Assembly (NCBI GenBank): GCA_034387635.1 | Contig: JAOANU010000019.1 | Span: 186,001 to 250,000, forward strand | Reading direction: 5' to 3' | Source of the DNA: Rhodosporidiobolus odoratus | Lineage: Eukaryota; Basidiomycota; Microbotryomycetes; Sporidiobolales; Sporidiobolaceae | DNA: 64,000 nt | Shown here: positions 11,311-22,409 of the stretch, piece by piece | Layout of the letters: the number at the start of each line of letters is the position of its first letter | Numbering within the stretch: position 1 is the stretch's first letter | Translations under genes and position numbers: made by a program | Notes under the pieces: generated by a model | Seen by the model: the letters and a program-made list of their open reading frames with translations, nothing else | Told to the model about the DNA's origin: nothing | Database searches by the model: none

Positions 11311-11722
11311 GTGTGTCGCGGTCAGGACTCGCATCCCTCTTGTTTCTGCAGTGTTCTCGTTTCAGCGTGTACATAGGATAGTTCTGTAGCGTTTGGCTCG
11401 AATATAACGACTTTGGTCAGGTTTTCCTCGCTTGAGGTGCGTGCGGGTCGGGGGCTCGTCCGACACGATGTGGCGCAGACACCGACTGAGGAAACCTATG
11501 GAAAATTTGGCAGCAGTGAGTATGTAGGTATTTTGAGGCGACGCGGCGACGCAACGAGTCGGCAACCGAGTTCGATCGCAAAGTGGCTTAAATTTTCTTC
11601 GGCTTCATCCGCCTGAGCCTGAGCGCTCTTCCTTTCTTCTCAACGAATTAAAAACCGTCTGAAGCCTGCTATACAGCCACTCAACACCACTACGACCTCG
11701 CCCTCACCCCTCAACCTGTGCA
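11311..11722. other. Intergenic region upstream of RNR2
   Basis: About 410 bases with no credible gene. It should hold the M28 gene's 3' end and the RNR2 promoter. An MluI-type cell-cycle box was not obvious by eye. Confidence 0.35.
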
Positions 11723-13520
11723 ATGCTCGCTTCCTCTCCATCTCCCCCGCCACACTCTCATCGGAATCACCACGCCTCCCCACCCACACGCGGAAAGCGA
11801 ACAGCCCTGTCACCAGCTAGCAGCTTCTCTACTCTATCCCTCAGCGTATCCCAACCGCCACCACGACCCACGACGGCTCCTTCAGATTCGGTTCCAGCAA
11901 AGACCCCTTCGCCTGCGCCTATACGACAGCCCGCGCCGATGGGAGATATGGCAAAGCTGTCACAGATAGTGCTGGACAGTCCGGCTGGCGAGCGTCCGGG
12001 GGCAGGAGGAGCAGACGACGGTTTCGAACTCGAGCGACTGGCGGCAGAACTAGAAGGCAAGGGTATTCCCGTAGGCGCAAAGGAAGCAATCGAGGAAGAT
12101 CCGGAAGACGTGATGACGGACGCAGAAGGCCAACCGCGGTTCGTAGGCAATTTGAGCATCAAGCGGGATCGGGACGAGAAGATTTTGAGGGAAACGGGGA
12201 GGAGGTTTGTGCTGTTTCCGATACAGTATCATGAGGTGCGTTCGATCCTCCACTTGGTATGGCAGATGGATTCGAGCTGACGGGCGAACTTTGGGCAGAT
12301 CTGGCAAGCGTACAAGAAGGCGGAAGCTTCGTTCTGGACGGCAGAAGAGATGGTGCGTCTGCCTTTCGCTCAGTTGCAAGAGTGATCAGATCCTCATGTA
12401 TCCATGATCTGCAGGACATCTCGAAAGATCTCGTTGACTGGGAAAGGCTCAACGACGGGGAACGACATTTCATCAGCCACGTTCTCGCTTTCTTTGCCGC
12501 TTCCGATGGAATCGTTAACGAAAACCTGGTGGAACGGTTCAGCTCGGAGGTACAGGTGGCAGAGGCGCGGTGCTTCTACGGGTTCCAGATCATGATGTAC
12601 GTCTACGCTCACTCTCTTCCCTCAACCGCGCGTCCCAAGTTGGGAAGGCAAACTGACCTTCCCTTCCTTCCACTCTCGTAGGGAGAACATTCATTCCGAA
12701 GTCTACTCTCTCCTGATCGAAACCTACATTCGTGAGCCGACAGAACGGACCAAGCTTTTCAACGCCATCGAGACCATCCCAGCGATCAAGAAGAAGGCGG
12801 ACTGGGCATTGCGTTGGATCAGCGACCCAAAGGCGGTCTTTGCGGAGCGGCTAGTCGCGTTCGCAGCGGTAGAGGGGATCTTCTTCTCTGGGAGCTTTGC
12901 CAGCATCTTTTGGCTGAAGAAGCGAGGATTGATGCCGGGATTGACTTTCAGCGTGCGTACCTGCTTCTCCTCCTTAGTCTGTACCAGCGATGCATGAGGT
13001 TGCTCACCCTTGGCTACCTGCAGAACGAGCTCATCTCGCGGGACGAAGGCCTTCACACCGACTTTGCCTGCCTCCTTTTCTCCCACCTTTCCCGCCGCCC
13101 CGCCCCTCATGTCATCGCCGACATTATCCGTTCAGCCGTCACCATCGAGCAAGAGTTCCTCACCACCGCTCTCCCTGTCGGCCTCATCGGAATGAACGCG
13201 GGCCTGATGAGGCAATACATCGAGTTTGTGGCGGACCGGTTGCTGGTGTCGCTGGGGAATGAGAAGGAGTATGGCACGGAGAATCCTTTCGACTTCATGG
13301 AGATGATCAGTATGGAGGGGAAGACCAAGTACGTCGGATCACTTGCATATTCGGGTGTAGCGACTGACGGTTCTCTGTCTTTTGCAGCTTTTTTGAGAAG
13401 CGAGTCTCCGACTACCAGAAGGCGAATGTCATGGCCCGTTCGAATCGGAGCGCCCCGGACAGCGGCGTCTGTACACCAATCGACGAGCGCGCCGGACTCA
13501 CCTTTGATGCCGAGTTCTGA
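11723..13520 (+). CDS. RNR2: Ribonucleotide reductase small subunit (class Ia, R2)
   Basis: Six exons: 11723-12235, 12299-12352, 12415-12596, 12682-12952, 13024-13328 and 13388-13520 (485 aa). R2 holds the di-iron tyrosyl radical that lets ribonucleotide reductase make dNTPs. Visible hallmarks: [50 protein letters not shown], then [18 protein letters not shown]. This last motif carries the radical Tyr, an iron-ligand Glu, and the Glu-x2-His ligands. A second E-x2-H ligand set (RDEGLHTDF) and the [15 protein letters not shown] helix follow. The C-terminal tail LTFDAEF is the peptide that docks on the large subunit. The N-terminus is extended by about 110 Ser/Pro-rich residues. The gene is complete and all key residues are present, so this is the catalytic Rnr2 type rather than the radical-less Rnr4 type. 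Confidence 0.95.
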
Positions 13521-14043
13521 GCACTTTTACATTGAGTGCTCCCCGCCTGCATCTCTCCCTCTTCCGCTCGCCTCTCCGCCTAGTACGCGATCTGGCGTTC
13601 TTCTGACAATACTCCATCCATTGTCCCCTTTTCAATCCTGTTGTACCCTTCTCACCCTCGCACCTCTCTCGCTGTCACGTGTCGTCGTAGTTGCCATCTC
13701 TAACGCAGTTCTTGTCCTGTACACCCCTCGCACGCACCACTCACCTATCCCTGTCTACCTTTCGTCTTTCGCTTCATCTACTAAGCTACCCACGCCCTCC
13801 TTCGCTGCCTGCCAGCCGGGGCTTTCCCGATTTCCTCCATCTTCTTACTTGTCAGCGACAGACTCAGCAAGCAGCACCGCTCTCTCAGATTGCAAGACAC
13901 AGTTTGTCTCCAGTCGTTTATGTGACGTGCGAGCCGGAGACGTGGCAAGTGCAAACGGCAGAACAAGTAGCCCAGTCATCGTTGAGCAGGACCAATCGCC
14001 TTGCCAGAAGAACGCACACGTCTACGAATCTCTTCCTCATAGC
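13521..14043. other. Intergenic region after RNR2
   Basis: The RNR2 frame is followed by C/T-rich sequence (3' untranslated region) and no further recognisable coding signal before the decayed F-box-like gene on the other strand. Confidence 0.4.
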
Positions 14044-15680
14044 TCAATCATGCCATCGCTCAGGCTCCCGTAGCTCCGCCTCGCAGAAATAGTGAACCCC
14101 CCCCCTCGCCGTACAAAGCTCCTCAACTTCCATCAATCTCGCCGCCTCCGACCCGATTTTCATCCGTGAACAGCCCCACCTCAGCTTTCGTTGCCAAGCC
14201 GTCTCCAAGAACTTGAGCAGTACGACTGTCTTCAGCTTCGGGAGTGCACGCTTGTCGGCAAGGTGGCAAAGGAGGGAGGGACCGGTGAAGAGGGGGTATT
14301 CGAATCCGAGGTCGGTCACGGAGGCGGGGATTAGCTTGAGCCAAAACGTCGGTGTGAGGATCGGGGTTTTGGAGGATTTGACGGTCGGTGTCGAGGTGCG
14401 GTTGTAGGGCGAAAGTGGGGATGCTTGGGCGAGAGGGAAAAAGGAGGAGTGGGTTGGACTGGTACTTTGGTCCGGGGGCGATGTGGAGGATGACGGTTTC
14501 GAGGGAGGCAAAGGCTTTGAGGTTGAGTTGGGGCATGCGGGGTTGAGTGAGCTTGAGGGTGAGGGAGGTGAGGCTGAGATGGGAGGCAGAGGTGAGGAGG
14601 TGGAAGTAATCGTGCTCGAGGGTAGGAGTGACGATGAGTTGCTGCAGGCGGCAAGATCGACCGGGAGGGCATGGGACAGATACAGTCGTTTGAAGCATCG
14701 GCCAATTCGAGACGGGACAAGCTGGGAAGGAACTGTACGTCGTCAAGGTTGAGATATGCTAGCTTGGCGTGTATGAAACGAAGCAGTGGCTTGCTCAACG
14801 AGCCTTAGAGCGCAGACGGTAGACCCAGGTATCGTAAGTTCGTGGCTCGGGTCAGAATGGCCGCAAGCTCGTATTGGCAGTCGAATTGATACCGGTGGAA
14901 CCAAGCCGCCATCATGCGTTCGTCTCCCTCGTCGTCTTCGTTGCTGGTGTCGGGATCGTCGGCGTCTATGGTAATGGTTGTGAGACACTTCATCATGTCT
15001 GTGGCTTGGGCCAGAGAGATTGGTTGTTCGCTGATGCTGATCTTGCGAAGTGCCGCGGCTGGCCGAATCTCCTCCAATAGAGCGTCGAAAGCTTTCCGCG
15101 GGATTTCGTGGAGGAGACGGTACCTCTCGTCGCCGTCCGCCTCAACGACAACCGTGTACGTTTCTAGGTCGAGCTGAGCGTAAGTGCCGATCGAGCGATT
15201 GGCAAAAAAGCCTTCGACACGAGGCAGCAAGCGGCGAGGTCGGGGGAGGACAGGCAGGGGTAGCACAGTATGTCGGAGAGGAGTTTCTCAGGGAGATGGC
15301 GCTGCGAAGGCAAGGGTTCAGCTTATTGCAGGCGGAGAACCTGAGAAAGAAACAAACGGGAGAGGTTGGGTCGCTTTTCTGCTCAGACAAGGATGGGGTG
15401 CTCGTGTCCGCTGATCATACACAGCTTGACTGGCAGCCTGAGCAGACAGTCCGGCCCATATGCGAGCTCCAACACCTTTGCCATTCGAATCCTGGCGTCG
15501 AGGGGTGTCGAGGCGCACTTCCTCCTTCTGCCGCTGGACTGGCCACCGCCGATGCGTCTGACGCTGCTGCGCTTGTTGCGTCCATGTGGTCGCTCCGGAT
15601 TGCAGTCGTGACCCAAGCGAGAGAGGTCGACGGAGCCAACTTCCAGTTTCTTTTGAGTTTCTTGGATTCCTCCTCCCACC
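14044..15680 (-). pseudogene. Decayed F-box/LRR-like gene
   Basis: Reading the minus strand, a protein-like path can be followed only by crossing defects. From 15266 downward there is a good frame (SIGTYAQLDLETYTVVVEAD, then ATNLRYLGLPSAL). It meets an in-frame TAA at 14805-14807 and continues in the same frame as LSKPLLRFIHAKLAYLNLDD. Near 14660 it must change frame to reach CRLQQLIVTP and SLTSLTLKLTQPRMPQLNL. Near 14450 it changes frame again to reach TPTFWLKLIPASVTDLGFEY and a final stop at 14044. The Leu-rich repeats resemble those of the intact gene at 644. Upstream traces extend to about 15680. One nonsense and two frameshift lesions suggest a pseudogene; sequencing errors cannot be excluded. 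The exact 5' limit is unknown. Confidence 0.55.
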
Positions 15681-15817
15681 AGACGTGCTCTGCTTTGTAT
15701 CGCTATCTGCTACGTGTCGTCACTCAAGCTCCAAGCCTCGTCTGTCCAGTAGTCTGCCCTCTCCGCCCTCTTGCGCTGCCTCCGCACACATCGACTGTCA
15801 AGTTCTCACTCTCCGCC

Positions 15818-16680
15818 ATGTCCTTCTCGGGAGACTGCATCGTCTGCAGTGTGTCAACATCTGCTTCTGCTCCACGGAACATCAGAAAATGGTGCGTTCT
15901 TCCTTTCCCTATAGCTTGTTCCCCCTTCATCTGCACCTGGTGTCCCCTTGAGCAAGCACGACTCGCTGGGACGATAGTCTGCTGACGATCGCGACGACGG
16001 CAGATCTGGTCCGCCCATCGGCGACTTTGCGAACCTGCCCACAACAGTCCTCTTCGTTTCCCACCGCTCTGTTTAAAAAGATGGACATCATTGACCGGCC
16101 GAAGGGTATCACGCTGGCTTCTCAACTCACCAGTTGGTTGCGAAAGCCGATCAAAGATTTCCCAGTGAGCAGTTTCTTCTCACTATGCTCCAACCTTCCC
16201 CTTCTGAGCGTCCTCTTGTGACGGGAAAAGACCCTGATGCTCACTTGTCGCCAGATTTAGATAATCCTACAAGAGCTTAGCGGCGCGTCTTCGGCCACTC
16301 TCACTCCTGCACAAACTTTGCTTGCCCTTTCTTTCGTTCGAGGCGAGCTCTTCGAAGAAGGCCTGGACAGCAACGCGAGGGCTTCTTACCCTGTCTGTGG
16401 AACCCACTTGGTGTCCAACGTAACCGGCAGATTCCTCGAAGACGCGCGCGATCCCGACCTGGTGCAGCTCGATGCGGCAAGAATCTATCCTGTGGACGAG
16501 GAATGGTATGCGGTCTTGTTGCATACCTTGAATGTCTGCCTTGCACTCAAGTCATTGCATGCACGCAACATGAAGGAGGATGACAAGTTTGGGATGGCCA
16601 AGGCGGCCAGGATGGCATACGAGCCCAAGAAAAGACTGATCAAAGGACTCAAGGAGTGGGAGAAGGAGAAACCGGCGTAG
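15818..16680 (+). pseudogene. Decayed MYND-type zinc-finger gene
   Basis: ATG at 15818 begins MSFSGDCIVC, the usual opening of fungal MYND proteins with the first Cys pair. The next expected part, FCSTEHQKM then (after an intron, about 15895-16005) IWSAHRRLC, is present only in a different frame. The second Cys pair appears shortened or missing. A further frame change near 16065 is needed to reach DIIDRPKGITLASQLTSWLR. After another intron the last exon (to 16680) reads cleanly: LALSFVRGELFEEG, DEEWYAVLLHTLNVCLAL, ending EWEKEKPA. The order of parts matches a single-MYND protein (C-x2-C, CS-x2-HQ, W-x2-H-x3-C), but at least two frameshifts break it. Probably a pseudogene; only the 3' exon could still be translated. 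Confidence 0.55.
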
Positions 16681-16914
16681 GCAAAGGCTAGTCTGAAGGC
16701 CATTCAGGTCACTTTGTCACGAAACCTCACCTTCCGAAGCCTCACATAGTGCGAGTCGATTTCTGCTCGACGCGGCTTCGGTTCTCTGGCCTTGTACCGT
16801 GTACATGCACACTGTTCAGCTTTTGCTGCTCGCTCGCTCTCATCTTTCCTTTGCTTCTCCTTGGAAGCCGCCGAGTCCAGTGCGTTACAGAAATCGTCTC
16901 ACGTCCTAACAAGC

Positions 16915-19050
16915 CTACGCCCTCCCCTGTTCCCTCTCCGCCTCCCTCTCCCGCAAATTCCTGAACCCCTCATCGCCGACCCAGTCTCGCTCCCTCTCCT
17001 CACTCCCCGCCCATCCCGCCTCAACCACCCTCCTCAACGCGCCCAAAAAGAACTCCTCAACCGCCATTCCGGGAGAAGGGAAGCAGTACCTCGAGCAATC
17101 CCCACTGGCAGGGCTTCGAAGACCTTGTCCTGGACCCGGAGCTGGGAAGGGGATCTGTCGTGCGTCTTCCGGGGAGGAAGAGAAGGGAGAGGGGGAGAAG
17201 GGCGCCGCGGCGGAAGAACCGACCATACCGCTTCGCCAGATTGAGAGAGGGGTTTCAAGGTCGAGGTAGGGGATTCCAAAGGCTTTCAGGATGATGGAAC
17301 GCGCGACGAGGTTCTGGAAGTGGAGTTGGAGGTTGTGGAAGATCAGGGAGGTGGGGTGCAGGTGTCGTTCCTTCTCGAGTTTCGAGGTTGAGGAGCGGAA
17401 GAATAGGGAGGCGAGATCGGGGAGAGAGACATGGGGTGGAGGACCGTCGCCGGGTGACGAGGAAGGTAGAGCCTCCGAGGTGTCGAGGCTCGACGCGCCG
17501 CAATCCGGATGTGTTCGCCATCCTAACCGATAGACGACAAGTTGATCCGCCGGACTCGGCGGTGCTCGAATGGCCTTGAGCGCTTCGAGCAACTCGGGAA
17601 GCCAGACAGTCTCCGTAACATGCGCCGCAGCTTGCATCAGCCTCTCGGCCTTTTCCGTAGCGCTCATATCCCCAGTTTCGAGCGCATCGTACACCCACTC
17701 GTCCCAGGTCTCGTTGTGCCCCTTGAGCGGAAGCGGAAGAGGCGGCTTGGTCAGGATGACAAGGTCTGAACGGCGTGAGTCGGCGAGCCATTGCTGGTTG
17801 ATCTCGCGGATGCCGGTGAAGGGGTGTTTGTAGGTAGGAAGGGTGTAGGCAGTGGCGGGGCGAAGGCCGTCGGTGCGACGGTAGCGGAGCATCGTTCCGA
17901 ACGAAGGTGACTGCGCAGAGGAGGATTGGCGCTTGGAGAGAGAGACGTTTCCGTGGTCGTGCGGGTGGTGGGAGACGTCCTTTTCTCCGACCTTTTCCTC
18001 GCCGTCCAGCTCGTGGATCCCTCGCTCTTGCCGTTCCTTTCGTACACCCGGAGGCTGCGGCAGACGATGATAGACTCGCTCGTCGTCCTCCCACTGCTCC
18101 GTGCTCCTCCCGTCCTTCTTCCTCAGAATCTCCCCACAAAGCGCGTGCTCCTTGCAGTACAGGTCGCCATAGCAGCTCTGTGGCTCGACGATCGTCCAGT
18201 CAAGAATCAGGTCGTGCAGCGAGTACTGCGTCGTGTCGCCCAGCAGGAGGGTCGATTTGTGGGCGAGGAGCTTGCAAAGCCGTGTGCGGGAGAGGGGAGC
18301 CGGATCGACCTCGGAGGTGTACGAGGACAGCGATGGAGGTGCAAATTTAACGCATCGGGGTGATGGAGTCCAGTGCCATTTGAGGCTTTCCCTGACATCC
18401 CACTCTCCGTCTTCGTCTCCAGCATCCCTACCCTTGTAGAACCGCTTTTCACACGAGGCATACCGGCCCTCCTGCTTGTGCACCGTGAGACCGCTACCGT
18501 GCTTCAAAAGGTGCGAGCCCAGCGGGTCGTACACCCACTCTCCGTTGCTTGATGTGCAGTCGAGGTAAGATTGGAGGGAGGACGCTTCGGAGGAAGAGGA
18601 GATGCCGGTGCCGGGGACGCCTTGCAGACGGCGTGAGAGGGACGGAGAGATGGACGAAGAGACGAGAGCTTCGGCGGACGATTCGAGATTGGCGAGGAGA
18701 GAGTCATAGGTCGAGAGGAAAGAGTCGGAAAGAGCGGCGGTCCCGGGGGCCGACGAAGCGATGCGTATCGAGGTTGGTGTGACCTGTTTGAGTAGCTTGT
18801 CGTCTCCATCGTCTTCGCTCCTTGCTGCCCTTGCCCTTGCTTGTCGCGTGTCTGCTTGTCCGCCAACGGCTTCCCCCGCAGTCCCGGCGAAGGAAGGCGT
18901 GTCGGTAGCTGCTGCTCGGGCTGCGAGGGAGCTAGAAGCTTCGGTCGACACACCGCGGACCACGGTCGAGCTGCTTGCCAGTAGTAAGGCGTAGGAAAGG
19001 TGAGCCAGCGAGCGGTGTGAGCGTCGAGGTCGACGAGGTGGGGTCGACAT
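16915..19050 (-). CDS. Membrane-anchored PC-esterase / CAS1-like polysaccharide acetyl-modifying protein
   Basis: Single exon, 711 aa. The N-terminus has a basic segment then a hydrophobic signal-anchor (SLAHLSYALLLASSSTVV), indicating a Golgi-luminal or secreted protein. A Ser-rich stalk follows. The first conserved block is GEWVYDPLGSHLL plus CEKRFYKGRD, the second is LLLGDTTQYSLHDLILDWT, a GDS-like esterase block, and the third near the end is GDCSRYCFPSPGMAVEEFF, the Asp-x-x-Ser-x-Tyr/Cys region that supplies the other catalytic residues in PC-esterases. This is the PMR5/TBL/Cas1 superfamily, whose members add or remove O-acetyl groups on wall or capsule glycans. Substrate here is unknown. 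Transcribed away from the HSBP1-like gene about 200 bp to the right. Confidence 0.75.
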   Translation of the reverse strand: MSTPPRRPRRSHRSLAHLSYALLLASSSTVVRGVSTEASSSLAARAAATDTPSFAGTAGEAVGGQADTRQARARAARSEDDGDDKLLKQVTPTSIRIASSAPGTAALSDSFLSTYDSLLANLESSAEALVSSSISPSLSRRLQGVPGTGISSSSEASSLQSYLDCTSSNGEWVYDPLGSHLLKHGSGLTVHKQEGRYASCEKRFYKGRDAGDEDGEWDVRESLKWHWTPSPRCVKFAPPSLSSYTSEVDPAPLSRTRLCKLLAHKSTLLLGDTTQYSLHDLILDWTIVEPQSCYGDLYCKEHALCGEILRKKDGRSTEQWEDDERVYHRLPQPPGVRKERQERGIHELDGEEKVGEKDVSHHPHDHGNVSLSKRQSSSAQSPSFGTMLRYRRTDGLRPATAYTLPTYKHPFTGIREINQQWLADSRRSDLVILTKPPLPLPLKGHNETWDEWVYDALETGDMSATEKAERLMQAAAHVTETVWLPELLEALKAIRAPPSPADQLVVYRLGWRTHPDCGASSLDTSEALPSSSPGDGPPPHVSLPDLASLFFRSSTSKLEKERHLHPTSLIFHNLQLHFQNLVARSIILKAFGIPYLDLETPLSIWRSGMVGSSAAAPFSPSPFSSSPEDARQIPFPAPGPGQGLRSPASGDCSRYCFPSPGMAVEEFFLGALRRVVEAGWAGSEERERDWVGDEGFRNLREREAEREQGRA

Positions 19051-19251
19051 TCTGAGTTGGGGAGAGCGAGGAGCTGTATGAGGTTGTGAGTATAGCTATT
19101 CTCGTAGTGGTGTACGAGTTGGCTGACCTACCTGAGCGATACGAGGTTGTATGTAAGGACAAAGAGATGAAGATTCAACAACGTTCAACTCGCTTCCTCT
19201 ACCCGCGTACTTTACTACAGCCGCGACTCGAACCGCTCAAGCCTACCTAGA
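19051..19251. promoter_or_regulatory. Divergent promoter, PC-esterase / HSBP1-like gene
   Basis: About 200 bp separate the two opposite start codons. It must contain both core promoters. No named element recognised. Confidence 0.45.
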
Positions 19252-19876
19252 ATGCCGTTTGGATCACCTCTCGTCCCTTCACCGACCCTCTCGCGTTCTC
19301 CAACTTCCCCCATCGTGTCCACCAACCCCCGGTCCACCTCGCCCTCCTTCACCAGTAAACTCCCCTCGACTATAACTACGTCCGGTCTAGGAGGCACAGT
19401 AGGGCTTGGAGTATCAGGAGCAGGGCAACTGGGCGTGCAGGACGATCAGCAAGGGGCAAAGGCAGATGTCACCAGTCCACTCGAGTTGACCCAGTTCGTG
19501 AGTTGCCAAGCTCTTTGCTAGCTGATACCCAGGGCTACGGTCCTGCTTCGCTGCCTGGATTCCTGGACCTCCAGCTCAAGTCACCAAGTCTCCGTTTGCA
19601 GGTCGACAACTTGCTCAACGACCTCGAATCCCGTTTCGACACCCTCTCGCAAGACGTTCTTTCCCGATGTGAGCCGCGCCTTACTATGTCTTTCGATCAC
19701 TCGTTACTGACCGCAAAGTCTCTGCAGTAAACTCCCTCTCGACCCGGGTCGATTCACTCGAAACTTCCTTGTCCGACCTGATGAGCGGAGCAGACAGCGG
19801 GCCCCTTGCTGCATCCACCACAACAGGCGCCGGGTCAAGTGAACCTGATTCACCACACGTGGGGAGTAGTCCTTAG
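19252..19876 (+). CDS. Heat-shock factor binding protein 1-like coiled-coil protein
   Basis: Three exons: 19252-19497, 19602-19668 and 19728-19876 (153 aa). Residues about 80-125 carry the HSBP1 signature: ELTQFVDNLLNDLESRFDTL then LSTRVDSLETSLSDLMSG, a trimeric/hexameric heptad-repeat helix. In animals and plants HSBP1 binds the trimerisation domain of heat-shock factor and dampens its activity, and it also supports WASH complex assembly. The Ser/Thr/Pro/Gly-rich N-terminus of about 80 residues is much longer than in the roughly 75-residue animal protein. Introns fall exactly at the start and inside of the coiled coil. Identity is strong from the motif; the role in this fungus is inferred. 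Confidence 0.85.
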
Positions 19877-20370
19877 CCGGCTGAGAAGGGTAGGGAGACG
19901 CCAAGTACTGTTTCTTGTATTTCTTAAGCAATTGCTTCTGTTTTGGTTCCTGTTTCATCAGGATCGCGGTCATGCGTGTACGTCGTAACGCGTCAGGCAG
20001 CGAAGCTTGCAAGACGGCTATCACTGTGGCGGGAGGAGAGAACGAAGGAACACCACGACGCAAGAAAAGCCTTCTGCAAAGCTGGCTCTTGGTCTTATGT
20101 CACTTACATTCTGCTCGCGGATTCCGAAGGGGTGGATGAAGTATGGTACTAGTAGACCTTTTTGATAGAGCGTTGCAACGGAAATAAAGTGTCGAGGGAC
20201 AAGGGAATGGGAAGAAAAGGGAAGGGGGTTGACAACGTCTAATACACTGTTCGAGCTGTGAGAAAGGGACGAAAGGGGGGGAAGAGATAGTAGTATGTAG
20301 AAAAGGGGAGAAGAGTACTGTACAAGAACGCCAACAGACACCGCACAGCCGACCACTATTTCCGATTTCT
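19877..20370. other. Convergent 3' intergenic region, HSBP1-like / TIF3
   Basis: About 490 bases between two stop codons. Short overlapping frames have no conserved motif. Expected to be the two 3' untranslated regions. Confidence 0.4.
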
Positions 20371-22256
20371 TTACTGCTCACCGTCGATTTCCTCCAAGGC
20401 CGCCGCAGAGTTGGCAAAGCTAAAGGTACCCTCCTTCTTAGCCTCCTTCTGCTGGTGAGGCGGTGCGTCCTTCTTCGCAACTTTCCCCCCGACGGTAGGA
20501 ACGGGAGGAGGCAAGTTCTTGCCCGCTTGCGAGGCAGGAAGCGGTCCCTTGCGAACCCAAGCTCCCTCACTCCTGCTCGGCTCCTCCTTCTTCGGCGCAG
20601 CAGCAGCAGGTGCAGGCGCGGGGACTGCCTCACGCTCCTTCTGCGCGGCAGCGGCCTCGGCACGGGCTTTCGCACTCTTTTCCTCGTTTTCCTTGTCCTT
20701 GGCGGCGGTGTCGACGGCACGGGCGGTACCGAAGGGATTGGGCTTGGAGGAAGGGGTAGAGGGGCCGGACGAAGTCTCGGTGGTCGCGCCGGTGGCCGAA
20801 GCAGTGCGGGCGGAAAGCTGGAGAGGGCGACGGGCGGGAGGTTCAGCGGCTGAAACAAGCAAATCAGGTCAGCGCGGCACGACGGAAAGGCAGGATAGAT
20901 GAGAGACTGACCGCTACGAGACGCAAAGCCGCTACCGAATCCGCCAGTCCTTTCCTGCGCACCTGCAGGCGGGCCCCTCCTCTCCCAGTTACCGCTGTCC
21001 GCGCGACTAGGCTCCCTGTCGCTGAACATCCTCCTTTCCGGTGCCGGCGCACTCGCCACGAACTTGCCGCCCCTGAGCGGTGCGTCGCGCTCAACCTCGG
21101 ACTCGGGCGCACGGCCAGCACGCTCGTAACTCGAGAACCCGCGTTGAGGAGCGGGAGCGGACGGGACGAACTTGCCGCCTCGAAGGGGAGCGTCGCGCTC
21201 GACCTCCTCGAAGCCCTGCTGAGGTGCACGGTCGCCGAAGCCACCACGGCTGGCGAAGGAGCTCTGGCGACCGCCGAGGGAGGGAAGGGGACCGGTACGC
21301 TCCCAAGACGAAGCCTCGTCGGCACGGCCCATGCGGGAAGTCTGAGCCTCAGCAACGGAGATACGGACAGCACGCCCGGCAAGGTCATCGCCAGAGGCGG
21401 TCAGAGCGTTCTTGAGGTCGTCGACCGTCTCGAACTCGACGTAACCGAAACCGCGGGGCTTGCCGTCCTGGCCGGAGACAAGGCGGATGGACTTGACCTG
21501 CGCCGCAATGAACAGGACGTGAGCAGCCTGGATGAAAAGTGAATCGAGACGAACTTACGCCGAGACCAGTGAAGAAGCCGGAAACGTCCTGCTCGCCCGT
21601 CTCGAAAGAGAGGTTGCCGACGAAAGCAGTGTAAGGGGGCGCCGTGGGGATAGGGACCTCGGCACGAGGAGCGCGGTCGTCGTAGCGGCTCTGCGAGCCG
21701 TAGCCTGTGGAGTGGTAGTGTAAGTACGCGTGGGTTATGAGCAGGCACAAGAAAAGGGAAAGAAGAGGTACCACCGTCCGGTCCACCACGCTGGCCGAGG
21801 TTGCGGGTGAGGTGAGAGCCACCGAGACCGCCGCCTTCGCCAACGGGGGCACCGGAAGCTGTATTCGGTCATACAGGTTCGCAAGAAAACGGCGAGGGAA
21901 AGAGGGGATGATCAGCGACGGTTGATGTAAGCGGAGTGAGAAAGAGCGTACGGCCCGAGGGGAGCGCATCCATCTCGTCGGCCCAGGAGCCGCCGGTGGC
22001 TGCAAAGCCGGATCAAGGTCAGCCCCCGACCACTTCCCTCGACAGTATCTACCGTCCAAGAATAGCCGGAACTTTGTTAGCATACCCTCATCGGCCAGGA
22101 AGGAGCTCAAGTCCATCTTCTGTCCCTTTTTCTGTATACATCAATGCGGTTTGCGGAGTGTATGATGAGCGAGAGGGACCCAAGTTGCGGAGGGATTGTT
22201 AGCGGAGCAAGGCGGAGACGGCCAGGGAGAGTTCCCAGACATACCTTAGGCGCCAT
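20371..22256 (-). CDS. TIF3: Translation initiation factor eIF4B
   Basis: Seven exons on the minus strand: 22256-22245, 22131-22086, 21999-21952, 21858-21772, 21704-21559, 21497-20912 and 20849-20371 (467 aa). The N-terminus MAPKKGQKMDLSSFLADE then GGSWADEMDALPSG is typical of eIF4B. An RRM follows (about 95-175): AFVGNLSFETG as RNP2 and KPRGFGYVEFET as RNP1, split by an intron. A repeat region contains two imperfect copies of VERDAPLRGGKFV-SAPAP with WERTGPLP/WERRGPP units, comparable to the repeats of yeast Tif3 that bind RNA and the 40S head. The tail is Ala/Glu/Lys-rich. eIF4B stimulates eIF4A helicase during mRNA scanning. The first coding exon is only 12 nt (MAPK). Confidence 0.93.
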
Positions 22257-22409
22257 GTTGTTTGATGGTTCTGTTCTGGTGGGTCAACAAGCAGCAGCGA
22301 GTCGCAGACAACGGCTGAGAGACTTCCCTCCTCATCTTCGACCTCGACCCCAGGAAGCTCGACTTTCAATACACAGCCAATACCACCTGCAGGAGACTCG
22401 GATAGCGCC
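22257..22409. promoter_or_regulatory. Very short divergent promoter, TIF3 / MRPL33
   Basis: Only about 153 bp separate the start codons of a cytosolic translation factor and a mitochondrial ribosomal protein. A shared regulatory region is likely; no specific motif is identified. Confidence 0.5.

Noticed and set aside
15050..15985. A 311-codon plus-strand frame
   Set aside because: It runs opposite to Leu-rich coding traces on the minus strand, has no motif, and its composition is that of an antisense shadow.
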